A stretch of DNA of 64,000 nucleotides from Gyromitra esculenta (Eukaryota > Ascomycota > Pezizomycetes > Pezizales > Discinaceae), in assembly GCA_038503075.1 (NCBI GenBank), contig JBCAML010000023.1, positions 62,001 to 126,000 of the forward strand, in the 5' to 3' direction. Position 1 is the first letter of the stretch, and the number at the start of each line of letters is the position of its first letter. The notes beneath the pieces are model-generated. The model did not search any database, was not told the origin of the DNA, and saw nothing but the letters and a program-made list of their open reading frames with translations. Made by a program: the position numbers and the translations under genes. Shown piece after piece: positions 34,702 through 45,331 of this stretch.

Positions 34702-36860
34702 ATGCCTAAAGTTAAAACCAAAACCAACTGGAGCGCACTGAAGGAAAGTATCAAGTCTTCGGAACTTCCTTATCGAAAGGAATATAGCGAAAGCACTGCT
34801 GTCTCTATAAACCGGGTAAGAAAACAGTGGGACGAGTAAGGACATGTATTTCCCTCCCTAACTGACCGAGCTAATCTGCATAGGTTTCATAATAATGAAC
34901 TCGGATGCGACCCTCTAGAAGCGTTAAAAAACTTGGATCACCACGCAGATATTATTGCCTTTCTCCTATATGCAGAATCGAGTGCCAAAAAGGAATGTCT
35001 GATGCAATCGTCAGTAATTCAGACCTTCAAGTGGGTGCAATCGATTTATCTCAATACCACTGGGCACCGGCTCAAACAGCAGATAAATGACAATGTTGAT
35101 GCGGTTAGTCCGACAACATGTTATACGCTTATCTTATCAGGGCTAAAGTGTTGGAATAGTTTATTCGAAATGATATGACTAAACAGTGCGGCCTTATTGT
35201 TGCTAAAAAAGAAAAGCCGGTGGTCACAGCAACCTGCTTCCTTCGCCTTTTGGAGGCCCTATGGAAGTGGAAAGAATACCAACCTAGCCTCACGCTTATC
35301 CAAAGCCAATTCTGCTACAAGGTGATGGCATACACTGCTTCTAGGCCTGGCGCTATTTCAGGATCAACGTGCTACAAGGGTGAAGCGCTTTTACATAAGG
35401 TAGGGGGTAAGAACCATCGAATCTTGTTAGATAAAACTGACAAAGCCTAGGACGTGAAGTTAAGGCTGGTTGGGAACGTTTTCGTGATTCGTGTAAAATT
35501 TGTGAGGACTAAAGGCAGCAAAAACACTGGGAAGGTGTAAGTGTTTTTTATCTACGAGTTGTCTCGTATCCAACCAGCGTTCCCCCGGTTGTTTGGGAAC
35601 TTTGATCGTATTTCTAACCTGCTTCTAGTATCAGCTTCAATCTCCACGAGATCCCTGAGAATCCAATGCTCTGTCCTGTTTTCGATTTCATCACGATATC
35701 ATTTGCCGATAGCGCTTTCCTCGATATAAAAACACCCCAACAGCTATATGGACTAAAGGTTCCAGAGTCACTTGATTACTTGGACGTTCCTTTCAAGCCC
35801 GAAATTTTACATATGCCCGTGTGCCGCAACTCTGATGGGGTCCCCGTATTATACAAGTCGTTGGATGACACATTCAAGGTGTCTGCGAGAGCAGCAGGGT
35901 TCTAAAGGACACCAACCATGTATTGGCTAAGAAGGGGGGCAGCAAACGCAATAAATAGTAGCGCATCTCCTCTCCAGAATCTCTTAGACTTACTAATTGT
36001 GTCTAGGTATTACGACAATCGCCGAACGAAATCAGATCCTAGGGCATCATTCATCAGCTGTCTTCGAAAAATACTATATTAGTCAAAATATCCAGTGTGA
36101 CACGCAATCTGCTTTTCTCGGAACTGACAGGAAAACAGACATCTTCCAACAACTCCTCCGTATCAAAAGAGATCCTGGGGCCCCCTTCAGATTGAAGGCA
36201 ACCGACAAACTTTGGGATGATCCCGAGCTGTTCTTATTGCTTCAAAGCCGGGATACAATCAAGCAGGAACTTAAGTATCAGGGGCGAAGTCACCAAAACG
36301 ATGCAGCATATATCGGTGCCGACAAGGAGGTAAATCGGAGGAAGAAACAGATCCGTACAAAGGCCATCGATGACTTAAGAAAAGAGTTTTTTGAAAATTC
36401 TAGCAGCAACGAGATCCGGCGGCAATTAGCCGGGGAAGGGCCGTCAAAACATGTGGAGCCTAAGCGCAACTATCAGTCCCTTCAACATGAATTGCTTATA
36501 GAGGCGATTGTGGGCACCTCAACCACTCTTTATCCTCGCCCAGCTATAATTAGCGATCTTGTTGGCTTCATTCAAGGCTGTCGATCAATGGATTTGGAGG
36601 TAACGCAGCCGAAAGCAGAAACGCCCGACGATAACCGAAAAAACCTGGCATCAAACAAGACCTGCTTTTTCTGCCATTCTGCACCTGGGAGGCCTCTGAG
36701 GGTCCTATCGAGCCACGATAATCTCAAGCGCCATGTGAGAAATAAACACATATCTAATTACAATTCAGGCCCGTGCCCATATCCCCTGTGCGATATGTCG
36801 TGCGATTGCCTAGACCACCTCAAAAACCACATCGCTTCTACACACGGGCTAAGGCTCTGA
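34702..36860 (+). pseudogene. DUF3435 tyrosine recombinase (Starship captain/Crypton-like), two in-frame stops
   Basis: Model: join(34702..34835,34884..35103,35160..35536,35629..35957,36007..36860), 638 codons. All four introns are GT-AG (GTAAGG, GTTAGT, GTAAGT, GTAGCG donors) and preserve the frame. The N-terminal half has the family's helical region (TFKWVQSIYLNTTGH) and KKEKPVV. Catalytic motifs are Arg180 (YTASRPGA), Arg345/346 (YWLRRGAANAI), His367/368 (RNQILGHHSS) and Tyr376/377 (FEKYYIS). Two C2H2 fingers end the protein (LKRHVRNKH and LKNHIASTH). Stops interrupt at codon 215 (TAG, 35448) and codon 336 (TAA, 35903). These enzymes integrate and excise DNA through a tyrosine-DNA bond; in Starships the captain is the first gene and points inward, as here. 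The stops make it probably inactive. It could also be a Crypton-type recombinase. Confidence 0.88.
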
Positions 36861-37284
36861 GACCTCGCTTACTTTACTCTGGATGCTTGTCTTGCCGGAT
36901 GGGGATTGGGTTAGATTAAACCTAGTAATAGAGTCGGAAATTTTTCTTGGGCGGGCCGTTTCCTTCTAAGGGTATTGGTTCCGGCTTTGTCAGTTGTTGG
37001 TAATAAGAACATGAGGCTTAGGGGAGATTGCGAAGGGTTTAAGCTTATTAGACAGCTGAATAAGGTTTACATATCTACATCGGAATCCTTACTTTTTGTA
37101 TATAATTAGCTATTCATCATTTATCGAGTAGAAACCTCCAGTGTATGTGGCTAAATTCGATTTACAGTAAAACAATTCTGTGCTCCTATATCTCGTAACC
37201 AAGCCATGAATATACTAAAAACAGACCCTTAGAATGAAGCCAGTGTCCCTTAATCTGGTTACAAGTTTGGGTAACCATGGTTAA
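36861..37284. other. Intergenic between recombinase and DUF3723 gene
   Basis: AT-rich convergent 3' region of the plus-strand recombinase and the minus-strand DUF3723 gene. Nothing else recognised. Confidence 0.4.
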
Positions 37285-38912
37285 TTACAGAACACTCTCG
37301 GTGTCGCTATCGTTGTACAGAGTATTTCCTCGTTCCCGCCATGCTACCTCGAAGCTACTATAATTAGTTGTATTATTGAGTCCTCCCGTACCTCGTGCAA
37401 CTGCGTCATCCTCCGTAGGTGGGTCTAGGCGCCAGTCTTGACGCATGGTAGCCGTGAACGTCCCATGGTTCGTGGTCGCACCTACGTCATTTTCTCTATG
37501 TGAACTTAGGCGCAGATTCTGGCGCAAGGCAACCGCACTAGATGACGCTTGAGGATTTGCACCTATACCAGCCTCTCCCGCTTGAAACTGTGGGGCTGCG
37601 GCTCCGAAATCTATTAACCCTACTTGATTGCTTACCCACGTTTTCCTCCCCGGCCCCAAACCGTAGTCAATTTCTGGGAGCTCAATTTCAGCACCGAAAA
37701 ATTCTCTTCTTAGCCCTTTCCTTAACCTTTTGTTAGGGCCTGCCTCTAGGTCTCCCGGGCTTCTCTTACCACCGGATACCCCCTCTTTAATGAATCTATT
37801 TTTGTGCTTGAGACGAATCAATTCCGGACGAGATTTTATATAACTGGACCGGTCCGATATAATCAAGCCTTTGTCATCGAGAAACACAAAATCGGAGGCG
37901 GTGTAGCTCGCCAGCATATCTGGCAACTTATCCTTCCCTACCTTCACAACCTTTACCTCCCCACTGTCAAAATTTATCGTTATTGTCACCGCTTCTGGCG
38001 AGATTCTTAACGTGATTGTGCTTGCGTTCCTCAGGGTATCCTCAATCTCCTTGTGGGTTTGGATGCAAGACTTTCGGGCTTGGTTCTGAGCTTTACGACG
38101 AGCTTCAAACGTTTGTTTCCCGGCCGAGGGTGAAATCACATCATCAGGATTAAAATAGGATTCATTGGGGTCACGTCTCCAGGGGTTATTGGGGTCACGC
38201 ATCCAGTGAGTCTTAGCGGGATTGGTGGCGTCTTGGGCTGGTTCTGGTTCGATTATGTGTCCTGAAGCAGTTATGGACTGGGCGGTGTACTCCATAGCGG
38301 GCTCGGATTCAAATGTATGCCCTGGAGCGGTCATGGACTGGACAGTATGTTCTACAATAGGTTCCGGTTCCACGATGTGCTCTGGAGTAGGTTCGAATTG
38401 GATGACCTGCCCCTGAGGTATTTCGGGCTCTACCTCCTAGTAAAGTGAGTTGATGATTATCGCAAGGATAAGATATCTCTTACCATTTTATCGCTAGCGC
38501 CAAAGTTATCGATTCCGAAGAAGGCAAAGTAAAAAGTCACCCTCACGTAGAATGACGAAACGTCTTCCTGGACTTCACCAAAGCCTTTGTGGAAGTTGTC
38601 GAAAAAGAGGTAGTATTTATCTTGTTCATAATCGAACTGGAATGGGCGGCCACATCTCCGTAGAAGACGGTCCTTCCCAGAGAGTTTATTGACCACTATA
38701 GTTAGTTTTGGTTCTGGTGCAGGGTCTCGTTTTTTTGTGAAGGAATTGAGAATCAAAGACACATCCACAACACACTGTTCAAAAAACTCTTCATCATAGG
38801 TGTAGGATTCCCGAGGCCGAGCGCTAAGTAAAAACTCTCAAACCAACTTTCTCCCTGAGTTCTCTCTAATCACCTGTATATTGCTTGAGCCAAAGTTAAG
38901 TTTATGCGCTAG
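37285..38912 (-). pseudogene. DUF3723 protein, 3' part (separated by a Gypsy insertion)
   Basis: The last exons of a DUF3723 gene whose 5' part lies at 45332-46797. The exon piece from 38912 continues the reading frame broken at 45336 (LEFANLA then HKLNFGSSNIQ). After a short intron near 38830-38873 comes LLSARPRESYTYDEEFFEQC, then RCGRPFQFDYEQDKYYLFF and SFYVRVTFYFAFFG, family-typical C-terminal motifs. A clean GTAAGA...CTAG intron (38437-38483) leads to a long C-terminal exon (37285-38436). That exon has glutamate/proline-rich imperfect repeats (EPEP-VEHT-QSMT), a basic segment near RSPGDLEAGPNKRLRKG and a disordered tail. Function unknown; DUF3723 genes recur in Starships. Confidence 0.75.
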
Positions 38913-39317
38913 TCTCACGGTTCAGTCTCTCGTTAAGCCCTTTAGTATCCCTAAAGGTGAGCAGTGCTACTTAAGCGAGATACTAACACGTTCGAGGAGT
39001 GCAGCGTTTCTACAGGTTCTACAGTGGATCTACTTCAAGGCGAAGTATCAGCGATGTTTCACAGCGACAGCGAGAGTTCTGAGATAGAACCGTGGTAGTA
39101 TTAAAGTAATACAGGTAGAAGTGAACGAGAACGTTGCTTAAGGAAAGAAGAAGAAGAAGAACAAAAATAACCGAAATCTAACACTTAAATACCCCACTTT
39201 CTCTGACAAAAACCCATAACCGAAAATAGCCGAACAACAAAGAGATTGTACAACCCTCCGAACAACAATACAACCAGCGACCAAACCCTAACTCGTTACC
39301 TAAGTTAATCCATGAAA
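38913..39317 (-). repeat. 3' LTR of element 1
   Basis: In coding orientation it begins TTTCATGG and ends CCGTGAGA. A purine-rich tract (GGGGGGAGCTAC in coding orientation) lies immediately inside, next to 39318, the expected plus-strand primer. Confidence 0.93.
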
Positions 39318-39378
39318 GTAGCTCCCCCCTTCAAGCGTGAGCTCCTGCGAACACTTGGAACAGCCAACAGTGGAGTAG

Positions 39379-41057
39379 CTAAAACTTCTCCAGTGCTGAG
39401 GTATCTTCGAGATCTTCGGCGGGTTCCCAGGTTGGGTGAGCATATCCGGTCCATTCAACGAGGTACTGTTGTCTTCCGCGATAGGTCCGCTGATCCAAGA
39501 TTTTCTCAATGTAATATTCTTCTTGGTCATTAACGATGACGGGTACAGGTGGAGGAATAATTTGGCCTGGGAGAGTGTCATGGGCCGCAGGTTTCAATAA
39601 AGAAACATGGAAAACAGGGTGGTACTTAATCGAAGATGGAAGGTTAATTTCATAGGCGAAGGGGGACACCACCTTCTTGACTGGGTAAGGTCCCATCCAT
39701 TTCCAGTCCAACTTTCTAGCGTTACGGGTGGTTCTGATATTCTTCATTGAAACGAAGACTTGATCGTTGACTTGGTAAGCTGGAGCAGGTGTACGGTGTT
39801 TATTCGTAGCCGTTTCTTGAATATCCTGGGCTGTTCTTATCTGCGTTCGTAAATGATCATAGAGTTCTTGCATAGTTTGACTAAACGAGGCGGCATCTAA
39901 ACTTTGAGAGGTTATTTGGGTTGGGGAGAGAGTAGTATTGAAGCGAGGATGGTATCCATAGTTGGCAAAAAAAGGGGAAACTTTAGTACTAGCAGATTCC
40001 TGGTTATTAGCTGAGAACTCAGCCATAGGTAACCATTTGCTCCAGTCTTCTTGCTGATAGGATACATAAGAGCGCAGGTACTGTTCCATAACTGCGTTTA
40101 AGCGTTCCGTTTGTCCGTCGGTTTCAGGATGGAAAGCAGTGGACATTCGAGGCTGAATCCCTAGGCGTCGACAGAGTTTCTTCCAGAAATGGGCCGTAAA
40201 TTGAGTACCTCGATCAGATGTGATATGTGTGGGTAGTCCATGAAGTTTCCAGACGTGTTGAAGATATAAATTAGCAACGTCTCTGGAATTGACCGTAGTA
40301 TTACAGGGTATCAAATGGCGCATTTTTGACAGGCGGTCAACCACTACCATAATCGCGTCGTAACCATCGGATTCCGGTAGGCCTGTAACAAAATCCATGG
40401 AGACTTCTTGCCATGGGCGATTGGGGATAGGTAGAGGACGAAGAACACCTTGTGTACGTTGGGTAACTGGTTTGGCTTTTTGACAGACATGGCAGTTGCG
40501 TACATAGCGACTGATTGATTCTCTCATTTTTGGCCAATAAAACCTTCTACTTATGAGTTCAAAGGTTTTATCTCGTCCAGGGTGTCCTGCGGCAGGGGTA
40601 TCATGGTGTCTTTTGATAAGCTCTAGGCGAAGAGGGTTGAAGTCTGGCACGTATAGGTTTCCTCGGTAGTATAGCCTGTTATTTTCCTTGGAACATTCGC
40701 TGAGGGTAATTTCCTTTGACTGTTGTTCTTTATTTTCCAGTGCTAGGAGTATTTTTTCAGGGAACTTGTCAGTGATATATCCTTCTCGAAAAAGGTTTTC
40801 CAGGGGGACGTCCAATTCAGCGGCTTCATTTGACAAAGAAGCCGACAACAAACTTAGCTTAGGGTCTATATTTTCTTTCTTTAGCACCACCTGACTTTGG
40901 TGTGCTAACCGTTCATCCCCTTCCTTGGGGAGATCTCCTGATCTTCAGGTCAAAGCATCCGGTTTACCTCCTTGGCTCCCCGGCCGGTATGTAATCACGA
41001 AATCGAAGCGTGATAGGTATTCAGCCCATCTAGCTTGTCGGCGGTTAAGTTGCTTGG
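39379..41057 (-). pseudogene. Element 1 pol, RNase H end, integrase and chromodomain
   Basis: The frame from the insertion point at 41057 runs [14 protein letters not shown] through a single TGA (40945-40947, where element 2 has an Arg codon), and is then open from 40944 to 39379. Integrase shows the HHCC finger (HHDTPAAGHPGRD ... CHVCQK) and the catalytic triad (SMDFVTG, TSDRGTQF, ETDGQTER). The C-terminus is a chromodomain (EEYYIEKILDQRTYRGRQQY ... WTGYAHPTWEP), which in chromoviruses reads histone marks to steer integration. Confidence 0.92.
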
Positions 41058-41475
41058 TCTCACGGTTGAGTTTCTCAGTTAAGCCCTTCGGTATCCCTGA
41101 AGGTGAGCAGTGCTACTTAAGCGAGATATCAACTCGTTCGACGAGTGCGAGGTTTCTACAGGTCCTACAGGGAGTATACTTCAAGGTGAAGTATCGGTGA
41201 TGGTTCACGGCAACAGCGAGGATTCTGAGGTAGAATCGAAGTGGTATTTAAAACTGATACAGGAGAAGTATAACGAGAACGTTGCTCAAGGAAAGAAAGA
41301 GAAGAGAACTAGAACGACCAAAATCCTCCGCTTAAATACCCCGCTTTCCCGTAACACAAATAACCATCCGACAACAACCAAAACATAACCGAACAACAAA
41401 GCCATTATATCCTAAGAAAATCCTTCGCAACTACCCTCAGTCATCCTAACCCATTACCCGATTCTATCCGTGAAA
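41058..41475 (-). repeat. Solo LTR nested in element 1 pol, CTTGG duplication
   Basis: A 418-bp LTR of the same family, flanked by CTTGG at 41053-41057 and 41476-41480. The undisturbed site is seen in element 2 near 62470. It differs in sequence from element 1's own LTRs, so it came from another element that later lost its interior by LTR recombination. Confidence 0.93.
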
Positions 41476-43428
41476 CTTGGTACTCATGAAGTATTCAAGG
41501 TTTTTATGGTCGCTGATCACATCGATAGGGTGTTTTGATCCTTCTAGTTCAGGGCGCCATTCTTCGAATACTCGGATGATGGCTAATAGTTCCTTGTCAT
41601 AGATCTCGTAGTTGCACTCAGCAGGGGAGTGTTTCTTCGAGAAGTAAGCTACCAGGTGTAGGACGCCGTTATCATCATACTGGGAGAGTACGCCTCCGGA
41701 TACGAAGTCGGAGGCGTCAGTTTCGACGATGATTTTTTTATCAGGATCGAAGTGTATCAAGATGGGGGCGGTGGTGAAGGCATGTTTCAAATTCTCAAAG
41801 GCTATATCCGCCTCGATTGTCCATTCGAATGTGATGCCTTTCCGTGTAAGGGCGGTGAGAGGTGCTGCAAGTTTAGAAAAACCCAGGATAAAGCGTCGGT
41901 AGAAGTTTGCGAATCCTAGGAAGGCTTGTACATCCTTCACGCTTTTCGGGGTGTTCCACTCTCGGACTGCTTTGAGTTTCTCCTCGTCCATCTTGATGCC
42001 ATCGGGGGTGAGGATGAGGCCTAGGTACTTAGTCGTTTGGACCTCAAACTCACATTTCTCTGGCTTGAGCAGGATATCGTTGTCCTTAAGTGTCTGAAGT
42101 ACCTTTCGTACATGGATCTGATGCTCCGCGAAGTTATCACTATAAATTAGGATATCATCAAGGTAGGCTGTGCAGAAAATGTGTAGGTATTCAGTTAGGC
42201 AGTCATTAACAAAGCGCTGGAACGTTCCTGGGGCGTTGGTTAATCCGAAGGGCATGACTTGGTACTCATAGAGGCCATAGCGGGTGCGGAAAGCGGTTTT
42301 CCATTCATCCCCTTCCGCGATGCGTACTTGATGATAGCCGTCCCGGAGGTCTAGCTTAGTGTACCATTGGGCTTTTGCTAATCGGTCTAGAGTTTCTCGA
42401 ATGAGGGGAGAGGTGTAGCGATCCTTAACCGTAATTGCGTTCAGGCCTCGGTAGTCAACACATAGCCGAAGGGATCCATCAGCTTTCTTAACAAAAAGTA
42501 CAGGGGATCCGGCAGGAGAAGAACTGGCGCGAATGAAACCTTTGTCAAGGTTGTCCTCAATATACTTTTTTAGAACAATCAGTTCCTCTCGGGACATTCC
42601 GTATAAGGGGCCAAATGGGGCATCTTTTCCTTCCATCAGTTGTATCTTATGGTCATACGTGTGGCGGGGAGGTAGTCCTAGAGCTTTCTTTTTGTCGAAC
42701 ATGTTCAGGAAGTCATGGTATTCCACAGGAATACGTGACTTCCATTCTTCTTTCGTTGTTTTGTCGTCTATGATTTTGTTAATTTCGTAGAGTGACATGG
42801 CATAGGCCTGTGAGGTTCGTTTCCTGGTGAGAGTTCTAAAACTAGCGGCACTGATAAATGATAGGTTGAGCCTAGGGGGAGCGGAGATTGAGGAAGTGGA
42901 CACGATAGGGGAGTGAGGGGCACAATGGGTGGTGCAGAGTTTAGAATTAAACTCAATGCCTTTGTCGGCAAAATGGAGGTGGACATCATGGTGATTCATC
43001 CATGGTATGCCTAGGACAAGAGGGTAATGGCCAAGTTGGGTAACGAAGCAAGGGGCTTCTTCACAGTGGTCTTGTATAGAGAGGTTGAGTTTGACGATGT
43101 GGGTGATGTCTCCTGAGCTGACAGGGCGGCCATCGATAACTTCCAGTTGTCGGGGGTTTTTTAATAGGGAGAGGGGGAGAGAGTGGTGACTCGCAAATTC
43201 CTTATCAATGAAGGCGAATCCTGAGGCGCCAGTGTCCAATAGTGTGTGTGTTTTAATGATTTTATTGCTATGGGAAATGTTACAAGAAATAACGAAATGT
43301 TCCCCATCCAATTGATCCTCCACGCACATATCCGAAACTGAAAAACCCGAAATGGAAAACGCAGACAAAGGTAAAGAAAAAGGAACCGAAGCAGGGTCAC
43401 TGATCGACTTCGGTAAAACTAGTTTAAA
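41464..43428 (-). pseudogene. Element 1 pol, protease, reverse transcriptase, RNase H
   Basis: The frame is entered by a -1 shift at 43422-43428 and is open to the nested LTR. Retropepsin motif LLDTGASGF lies near the start. RT shows LRLCVDYRGLN, YTKLDLRDGYHQ and the catalytic AYLDDILIYSD. RNase H shows VETDASDF and ECNYEIYDKELLAI. The frame stops just inside the LTR (MSTK then FHG and a stop). Confidence 0.93.
43385..43428 (-). promoter_or_regulatory. Programmed -1 frameshift signal TTTAAAC plus stem-loop
   Basis: The last gag codons are in frame as T TTA AAC directly before the TAG stop, giving the heptamer TTTAAAC at 43422-43428. After a 7-nt spacer, ACCGAAG (43408-43414) pairs perfectly with CTTCGGT (43385-43391) across a 16-nt loop. 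A -1 slip joins gag to the open pol frame with no intervening stop. Confidence 0.8.
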
Positions 43429-44723
43429 GCCTCTTTAGAGGCGCCGGATGATTCAAGAGCAAAAAACTGGGGGGGTAAAGGTGGTGGTGGGAGAGACGAG
43501 GCGGGAGGTGCAGTAAGGGCTCCCCTCATTGCTGGTTTTTTGGGGGCGGAAGGACAGTTGGCATAGGAGTGATCGGGAGCGGCACAGAATATACACTTGC
43601 CGGTGGAACGGCGCCACTGTTTTTCTTCCTCAGAGAGCTTTCTCCGTCTATTAACTATCGTATAGCGTTGGTCCTGAGGAGGGCGAGAAAGATTACTGGT
43701 ACGGCCGAAGGACAGATCCATGGGAGATAGTCCTCCTGGGGTGAAAGAGGAGACGGGGGTGAAGGCGGCGGGAGCACTGAATTGACCCATATTGTCACGG
43801 GCGTTTCCTCGTTTCTCTGCTTTACGGGCTCGGATGCGGTTATCCAGTCGAGTAAGGGTGAGGATCATTTCCGGAAGGTTACTAGGGGCGATTGGTGCGA
43901 ATACCATGGCTTCTTTCAACTCTTCCGACATTCCGTGTTCTAGGGCGTCCATCTTCGAATTTTCATCGAAGTTGAGTTGTCCCATGATTCTTTGGAAGTC
44001 AGCGAGATAAGCTGAGAAATCGCGTTTTCCTTGGCGGAGCTGGTGGAGTTCTCGTCGAGCTGTGCCGGTCGGATCTGGGTCTCCAAAAGCAGTCTCTAGG
44101 GCGGTGATGAATTGTTCCGCACTAGTCCATGTTGTTAAGCCGGAGGAGAGAACCGTGTGACGGACCTGTTCTAACGCTGCTCCTTCTAGCCGATTAATGG
44201 TGTAGAGGATCATCGTGGTTTCGTTTGCAAAGCGGTCTCGGTTAACCGTGAGCTTAGAGCGCAGCTGGAGTATAAACCCGGGGAGCTTAGCTCGAGATCC
44301 GTCAAATTTCTCTGGATCTGGCATCCTTTCCGAGCGGTGGGCATTGGTTGGCGGTGGTGGGGTAGCGGTGAGATTTGGTGGAGCGGGGGGGGCTTGGATG
44401 GTGGATCGAGCTTCATTCCGTTCTTGTCGTAGTCGGGCGATTAGACCAGCGGTTTCGATGACTCGTTGATCTTGCTCGGCAGCGTGTCGGAGAGCGTTGT
44501 CAGTTTGAATTTGGGCTGTGCCGAGTTTTACCTCAGCTTCCCTTTCATTCTCTTGGAGGACGTCGATCTGGTCTTCTAAGGCTTGGTAGAGGTCTCTGAG
44601 GTGATTATACAGCTCAACAGTGTCTTCTCTCAAGGCTTGGGCAAAGGCTTCTCTAGTGGGGAAGCGTGGGGTGGCGATGGCGGCTCCTTCAGTGGAAGGG
44701 CCAGCGGGAGCGGGTGAGCTCAT
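43419..44723 (-). CDS. gag: Element 1 Gag
   Basis: 434 aa from the ATG at 44723 (MSSPAPAGPS). A coiled-coil N-terminal region around YNHLRDLYQALEDQIDVLQ is followed by a retrotransposon Gag domain (RSKLTVNRDRFANETTMILY, ALETAFGDPD, LHQLRQGKRDFSAYLADFQ). A CCHC zinc knuckle CIFCAAPDHSYANC lies near the C-terminus. It forms the virus-like particle and binds element RNA. It is intact and ends at the frameshift heptamer. Confidence 0.93.
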   Translation of the reverse strand: MSSPAPAGPSTEGAAIATPRFPTREAFAQALREDTVELYNHLRDLYQALEDQIDVLQENEREAEVKLGTAQIQTDNALRHAAEQDQRVIETAGLIARLRQERNEARSTIQAPPAPPNLTATPPPPTNAHRSERMPDPEKFDGSRAKLPGFILQLRSKLTVNRDRFANETTMILYTINRLEGAALEQVRHTVLSSGLTTWTSAEQFITALETAFGDPDPTGTARRELHQLRQGKRDFSAYLADFQRIMGQLNFDENSKMDALEHGMSEELKEAMVFAPIAPSNLPEMILTLTRLDNRIRARKAEKRGNARDNMGQFSAPAAFTPVSSFTPGGLSPMDLSFGRTSNLSRPPQDQRYTIVNRRRKLSEEEKQWRRSTGKCIFCAAPDHSYANCPSAPKKPAMRGALTAPPASSLPPPPLPPQFFALESSGASKEALN

Positions 44724-44915
44724 GATGTGGGTGTCGGGCGAGGAAAGGAGTTCTGGCGTAAGTACTCCTGATCCAGCCACTCGAGGATAACTTCAACCAA
44801 GGTTTGTGGTTTTCGCAGTGTTAAGCAAGGAAAGATGCTTAGAATGGATTGGTGAATCCGGGAGATGATTTCCATGCAAAGGGTTGTTTTCTGCAGTAGA
44901 AGGTGTAGATGATGG

Positions 44916-44924
44916 AAGCAACGT
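44916..44924 (-). other. Putative self-priming primer binding site
   Basis: Two bases inside the 5' LTR the coding strand reads ACGTTGCTT. This is the exact complement of AAGCAACGT inside the same LTR (plus-strand 45145-45153) and is not the TGG start of a tRNA-primed site. It resembles Tf1-type self-priming, where the mRNA 5' end pairs with the site. Confidence 0.55.
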
Positions 44925-44926
44925 AA

Positions 44927-45331
44927 TCTCACGGTTCAGTCTCTCGTTAAGCCCTTTAGTATCCCTAAAGGTGAGCAGTGCTACTTAAGCGAGATACTAA
45001 CACGTTCGAGGAGTGCAGCGTTTCTACAGGTTCTACAGTGGATCTACTTCAAGGCGAAGTATCAGCGATGTTTCACAGCGACAGCGAGAGTTCTGAGATA
45101 GAACCGTGGTAGTATTAAAGTAATACAGGTAGAAGTGAACGAGAACGTTGCTTAAGGAAAGAAGAAGAAGAAGAACAAAAATAACCGAAATCTAACACTT
45201 AAATACCCCACTTTCTCTGACAAAAACCCATAACCGAAAATAGCCGAACAACAAAGAGATTGTACAACCCTCCGAACAACAATACAACCAGCGACCAAAC
45301 CCTAACTCGTTACCTAAGTTAATCCATGAAA
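44927..45331 (-). repeat. 5' LTR of element 1
   Basis: 405 bp, apparently identical to the 3' LTR. A TATTTAAG box (about 45197-45205) lies some 45-50 bp upstream of the AAGCAACGT segment, compatible with a transcript starting near it. Confidence 0.93.

Larger units (their letters stand above)
38913..45331 (-). mobile_element. Complete chromodomain Ty3/Gypsy retrotransposon (element 1), GCTAG target duplication
   Basis: The 6419-bp element is flanked by GCTAG at 38908-38912 and 45332-45336. Its 405-bp LTRs (38913-39317 and 44927-45331) look identical by eye, implying recent insertion or LTR conversion. Minus-strand order: 5' LTR, gag, protease-RT-RNase H, integrase, chromodomain, PPT, 3' LTR. 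It interrupts an exon of a DUF3723 gene. Its pol carries a nested solo LTR (41058-41475) and one TGA (40945-40947), so it cannot make full Pol now. Confidence 0.95.

Noticed and set aside
39300..39581. Extra minus-strand frame overlapping the chromodomain end
   Set aside because: It is out of frame with pol and encodes nothing recognisable.
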